From: Streptomyces sp. NRRL F-2580
GTDB lineage: Bacteria > Actinomycetota > Actinomycetes > Streptomycetales > Streptomycetaceae
DNA: 64,000 nt
Assembly: GCF_000720115.1 (NCBI RefSeq)
Contig: NZ_JOIR01000048.1
Span: 23,162 to 87,161, forward strand
Direction of reading: 5' to 3'
Positions within the stretch are counted from its first letter, which is position 1. The number at the start of each line of letters is the position of its first letter. Below, piece by piece: positions 61,961 through 64,000 of the stretch. A program made the position numbers and the translations under genes. Under the pieces are notes generated by a model. That model ran no database searches, had not been told where the DNA came from, and saw nothing but the letters and a program-made list of their open reading frames with translations.

Positions 61961-62440
61961 GTGGATCTCAGACCGCCGGTACCGGCGCGGAGACTTGGAC
62001 CGCATGCGTTGACCGAGGACGGGATTGCGGCGTTGCTGGCCCGTTACGAGTTCGGTGACTCCTGCGTCCGCCGGGTCATGCTTGATCAGGAATTCGGTCC
62101 ACAGGCGCGGGGGCGAGTTGCCAGGCTCGTGATCGATGCCCGGGTGATGGACGAGGGCCTTCGATGGGAGCCAGTGTGCCTGGACCTGTTCGGAGTGGAG
62201 CGATTTCGAATCGACGAGAGCCGTGGCTTCGCCTGGGCACTCTACGATCCCCCGCAGTTCACCCGCTTCGACGGGCTGTTGCAGGTGGACTTGTGCGCCG
62301 AACGCTTCGGCAACCCGCACCCGAGGAACGCGCAGGAAGTCTTCGAGGGCTCCGAGTTGGTATTCGCTGCGGCCGACGGCAGTTGGAGTGCCCTCCAGCC
62401 CTGGGGATCAAGACGCTGTCCTGATCGGTTCGAGCCTTGA
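61961..62440 (+). CDS. Passenger gene inside the IS701-type element, function unknown
   Basis: GTG 61961 has GAGGAG four bases upstream and gives 159 residues. The frame is open from GTG 61850, which would add a TTA (bldA-dependent) codon at 61931. The protein is soluble and mixed alpha/beta: LTEDGIAALLARYEFGDSCV, LVIDARVMDEGLRW, GFAWALYDPPQFTRFDGLLQ and ELVFAAADGSWSAL. I do not recognise the family. It is convergent with the transposase and lies between it and the left inverted repeat. Confidence 0.5.
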   Translation: MDLRPPVPARRLGPHALTEDGIAALLARYEFGDSCVRRVMLDQEFGPQARGRVARLVIDARVMDEGLRWEPVCLDLFGVERFRIDESRGFAWALYDPPQFTRFDGLLQVDLCAERFGNPHPRNAQEVFEGSELVFAAADGSWSALQPWGSRRCPDRFEP

Positions 62441-62571
62441 CGCGACGCGGACTGGATTGCCGCCGGTGGAGCGTGGCGGCGGCGGTGCGGGTATGCCGCG
62501 GTGGCAGGTAGGGCAGGCGCCATTCCAAGTGGCCAGGAGGATCTGTAGTTCGCGGACGATCCTGTAGAGGC

Positions 62572-63843
62572 TCAGGCCGGCGCCGTGTCTTTTGGGGCTC
62601 TGGCCAGTCGTTGCAGGGTGCAGAAGGCGTGGGCGACGGAGACGAGGGTGACGTGGTGGTGCCAGCCGTTGAAGGTGCGGCCCTCGAAGTGGGCGAGGCC
62701 CAGGGCCTGTTTCATCTCGCGGTAGTCGTGTTCGATGCGCCAGCGGAGCTTGGCGAGGCGGACCAGGGTGGTCAGCGGGGTGTCTGCGGGCAGGTCGCAG
62801 AGCCAGAACTGGACAGGCTCGGCCTGGTCGGCCGGCCATTCGGCCAGGAGCCAGCACTCGGGCAGCTCCGGGCCGTCGGCCGCGTGGCGGACCTCGCGTC
62901 CGGCAGGCCGGATCCGCAAGGCCACGAACCGCGAGTACATCCGCTTCAAGCCGCTGCGGCCCGTGCCGGGCCGGGAGCCCTCACGCCACTGCACCGGCTT
63001 CGCCGCCTTCCGGCCCGCCGCGATGACGAGCTGTTTCACCGACTGCGGCTTGTCCGGGTACTTCGCCACCGGCCGGCGTCCGACCCCGGAGTACGGGTCA
63101 GCCACGGGCACCGCGTGGCCGGGCTGGGCCGAGAGGGTGGTGGAGACCCCCACGACGTAGCCCAGGCCCCGGGCCTGCAGCCCGTGCCGGAACGCCGCCG
63201 CGTCTCCGTATCCGGCGTCCGCGATGGCCAGCGGCACCTCGATGCCCCACGAACGGGTCTCATCCAGCATGTCCAGGGCCAGCTGCCACTTCTCCACATG
63301 CCCGATGTCGTCGGGAATGCCGCAGGCGGTGCGGCGGGCAACCTTGCCGGGGTCCGCCCTCGGCGAGGCGGGGTCCCAGGTCTCGGGCTGGAACAGCCGC
63401 CAGTTGACCGCCGCCGAAGCATGATCCGAGGCCAGGTGCAGTGAGACCCCCACCTGACAGTTGGTGACCTTGCCCGCGGTACCGGTGTACTGCCGCGACA
63501 CGCATGCCGAGGCGTTGCCGTCCTTGAGGAACCCCGTGTCATCGAAGATCAACGTGGTCGGCCGGATGGCCGCTTCCATCTTCCAGGCCAGCCGGGCCCG
63601 CACATGCGCCGGATCCCACGGGCTCGTGGTCACGAAGTGGGCCAAGGCCTGCCGGTTCCCGTCCTCCCCGAGCCGGGCCGCCATCGGCTCGACCGACTTA
63701 CGCTTGCCATCGGTCAGCAACCCGCGCAGGTAGACCTGCCCCCACCGACGCTGATCGTTCCTCGCGAACGGCTCGAAAACCTCCGCCGCGAAATCCTCCA
63801 GATCACACCGCATCGCGGCCAAGACCTCAGGCGTCACACCCAA
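62572..63843 (-). CDS. IS701-family (DDE) transposase, 3' end possibly frameshifted
   Basis: The 423-residue frame has FEPFARNDQRRWGQVYLRGL, TLIFDDTGFLKDGNAS (first catalytic Asp), VPLAIADAGYGDAAAFRHGL (second Asp) and RLAKLRWRIEHDYREMKQAL (Glu in the C-terminal DDE motif). TTG 63843 or GTG 63837 may be the start. In the next frame the sequence continues GLSLYRIVRELQILLATWNG and ACPTCHRG, which normally form the C-terminus of this family. A one-base shift near 62580 has therefore probably removed the last ~40 residues. Confidence 0.85.
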   Translation of the reverse strand: MGVTPEVLAAMRCDLEDFAAEVFEPFARNDQRRWGQVYLRGLLTDGKRKSVEPMAARLGEDGNRQALAHFVTTSPWDPAHVRARLAWKMEAAIRPTTLIFDDTGFLKDGNASACVSRQYTGTAGKVTNCQVGVSLHLASDHASAAVNWRLFQPETWDPASPRADPGKVARRTACGIPDDIGHVEKWQLALDMLDETRSWGIEVPLAIADAGYGDAAAFRHGLQARGLGYVVGVSTTLSAQPGHAVPVADPYSGVGRRPVAKYPDKPQSVKQLVIAAGRKAAKPVQWREGSRPGTGRSGLKRMYSRFVALRIRPAGREVRHAADGPELPECWLLAEWPADQAEPVQFWLCDLPADTPLTTLVRLAKLRWRIEHDYREMKQALGLAHFEGRTFNGWHHHVTLVSVAHAFCTLQRLARAPKDTAPA

Positions 63844-63906
63844 TCAACGACACAGCCCATCATCTGGACACGCCACCAGAGACGGAACCTGACCAAGCCC
63901 TACTAG

Positions 63907-64000
63907 GCACTGTCTTCAAAGAGTTCTGATGGGGGATCATGTGTCGCATGGTGCGTCGTCATGAGCTGTCGGATCTGGAGTGGGAAGCGTTGTCCGCGCT
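63907..64000 (+). mobile_element. Left end of an IS5-family element (cut by window end)
   Basis: Directly after the CTAG that ends the IS701-type element comes GCACTGTCTTCAAAGAG, a terminal sequence of the kind seen in streptomycete IS5-family elements, followed 24 bases later by a transposase start. CTAG may therefore be the target duplication of this element rather than, or as well as, that of the IS701 element. Confidence 0.5.
63948..64000 (+). CDS. IS5-family transposase, N-terminal 17 residues (partial)
   Basis: ATG 63948 opens MVRRHELSDLEWEALSA and runs off the window. The pattern H-E-L-[ST]-D-x-E-W matches the start of the DUF4096 domain found at the N-terminus of IS5-family transposases. 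Confidence 0.7.
   Translation, partial: MVRRHELSDLEWEALSA

Larger units (their letters stand above)
61819..63902. mobile_element. IS701-type insertion element with an extra internal gene
   Basis: Imperfect inverted ends TAGTGCTTGGTCAGGT (61819-61834) and the complement of ACCTGACCAAGCCCTA (63887-63902) match at 15 of 16 positions. The similarity continues weakly to about 36 bp, sharing a GCGTGTC block. Both ends are flanked by CTAG (61815-61818 and 63903-63906), the usual IS701-family target duplication. The 2,084-bp element is longer than typical ~1.4-1.5 kb relatives because it also encloses the 61961-62440 gene. It lies directly after the sugar-binding protein gene. Confidence 0.75.

Overview
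The window reads as high-GC actinomycete DNA, most probably a Streptomyces chromosome and probably an arm region. The support is strong G/C at third codon positions, frequent GTG starts, an SsgA-family sporulation protein, a DUF5133 protein, an F420-type (Ddn) reductase, a glpF-glpK-glpD operon, several SpoIIE-type phosphatases, and insertion sequences and gene wreckage at both ends. I found no tRNA, rRNA or CRISPR array.

Layout. 1-2.5 kb holds debris of an integrated element: the tail of one gene, a small hypothetical gene, a nonsense-mutated gene, the last part of a tyrosine recombinase and a decayed PQQ-type propeller. 2.7-5.2 kb has a membrane protein and a divergent MerR/amidohydrolase pair. 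5.2-6.7 kb is a frameshifted IS110 element. 6.7-9.7 kb alternates relics (plasmid-type gene, SpoIIE phosphatase, FAD oxidoreductase) with two small intact genes. 9.7-12.5 kb carries a 5'-nucleotidase and a deoxynucleoside kinase around a cytochrome P450 relic. 12.5-17.1 kb is a phosphorelay-type signalling block with DUF5133 and SsgA-like genes.

17.5-24.2 kb has a GH15 glycosidase, a Ddn-like reductase, an arsenic cluster (arsC, two arsR genes, an aquaglyceroporin and an ArsO-like flavoprotein) and a methyltransferase. 24.2-29.8 kb is glycerol use: glpF-glpK-glpD and a divergent, apparently partnerless dhaK. 30-31.3 kb has YceI and two relics. 31.6-38.8 kb has an 838-residue SpoIIE phosphatase, a coupled SnoaL-like/NmrA/calcium-repeat operon opposed to a TetR gene with two matching operators, then Ohr and AraC genes. 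39-42 kb has a DJ-1/PfpI protein and a secreted amidohydrolase with a one-base frameshift. 41.9-46.6 kb is the xanthine dehydrogenase operon.

47-64 kb holds another SpoIIE phosphatase, an ABC/PucR wreck, a glycosyltransferase, a BlaI repressor with a decayed M56 peptidase, a MarR gene, a VanZ plus two-component operon, an ECF42-type sigma factor with its DGPF/YCII partner and a clear candidate promoter, a hydrolase, a DoxX protein, an orphan sugar-binding lipoprotein, and an IS701-type element that encloses an extra gene and is flanked by CTAG. The window ends inside the start of a further transposase.

Themes: (1) regulators sit beside recognisable dyad operators (ArsR, TetR, BlaI, and a HTH-receiver protein with the perfect palindrome GACAACAATTGTTGTC); (2) partner-switching or phosphorelay signalling recurs; (3) at least fifteen broken genes mark repeated recombination. 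Some single-base frameshifts could be assembly errors. Family assignments rest on reading motifs; no database search was possible.
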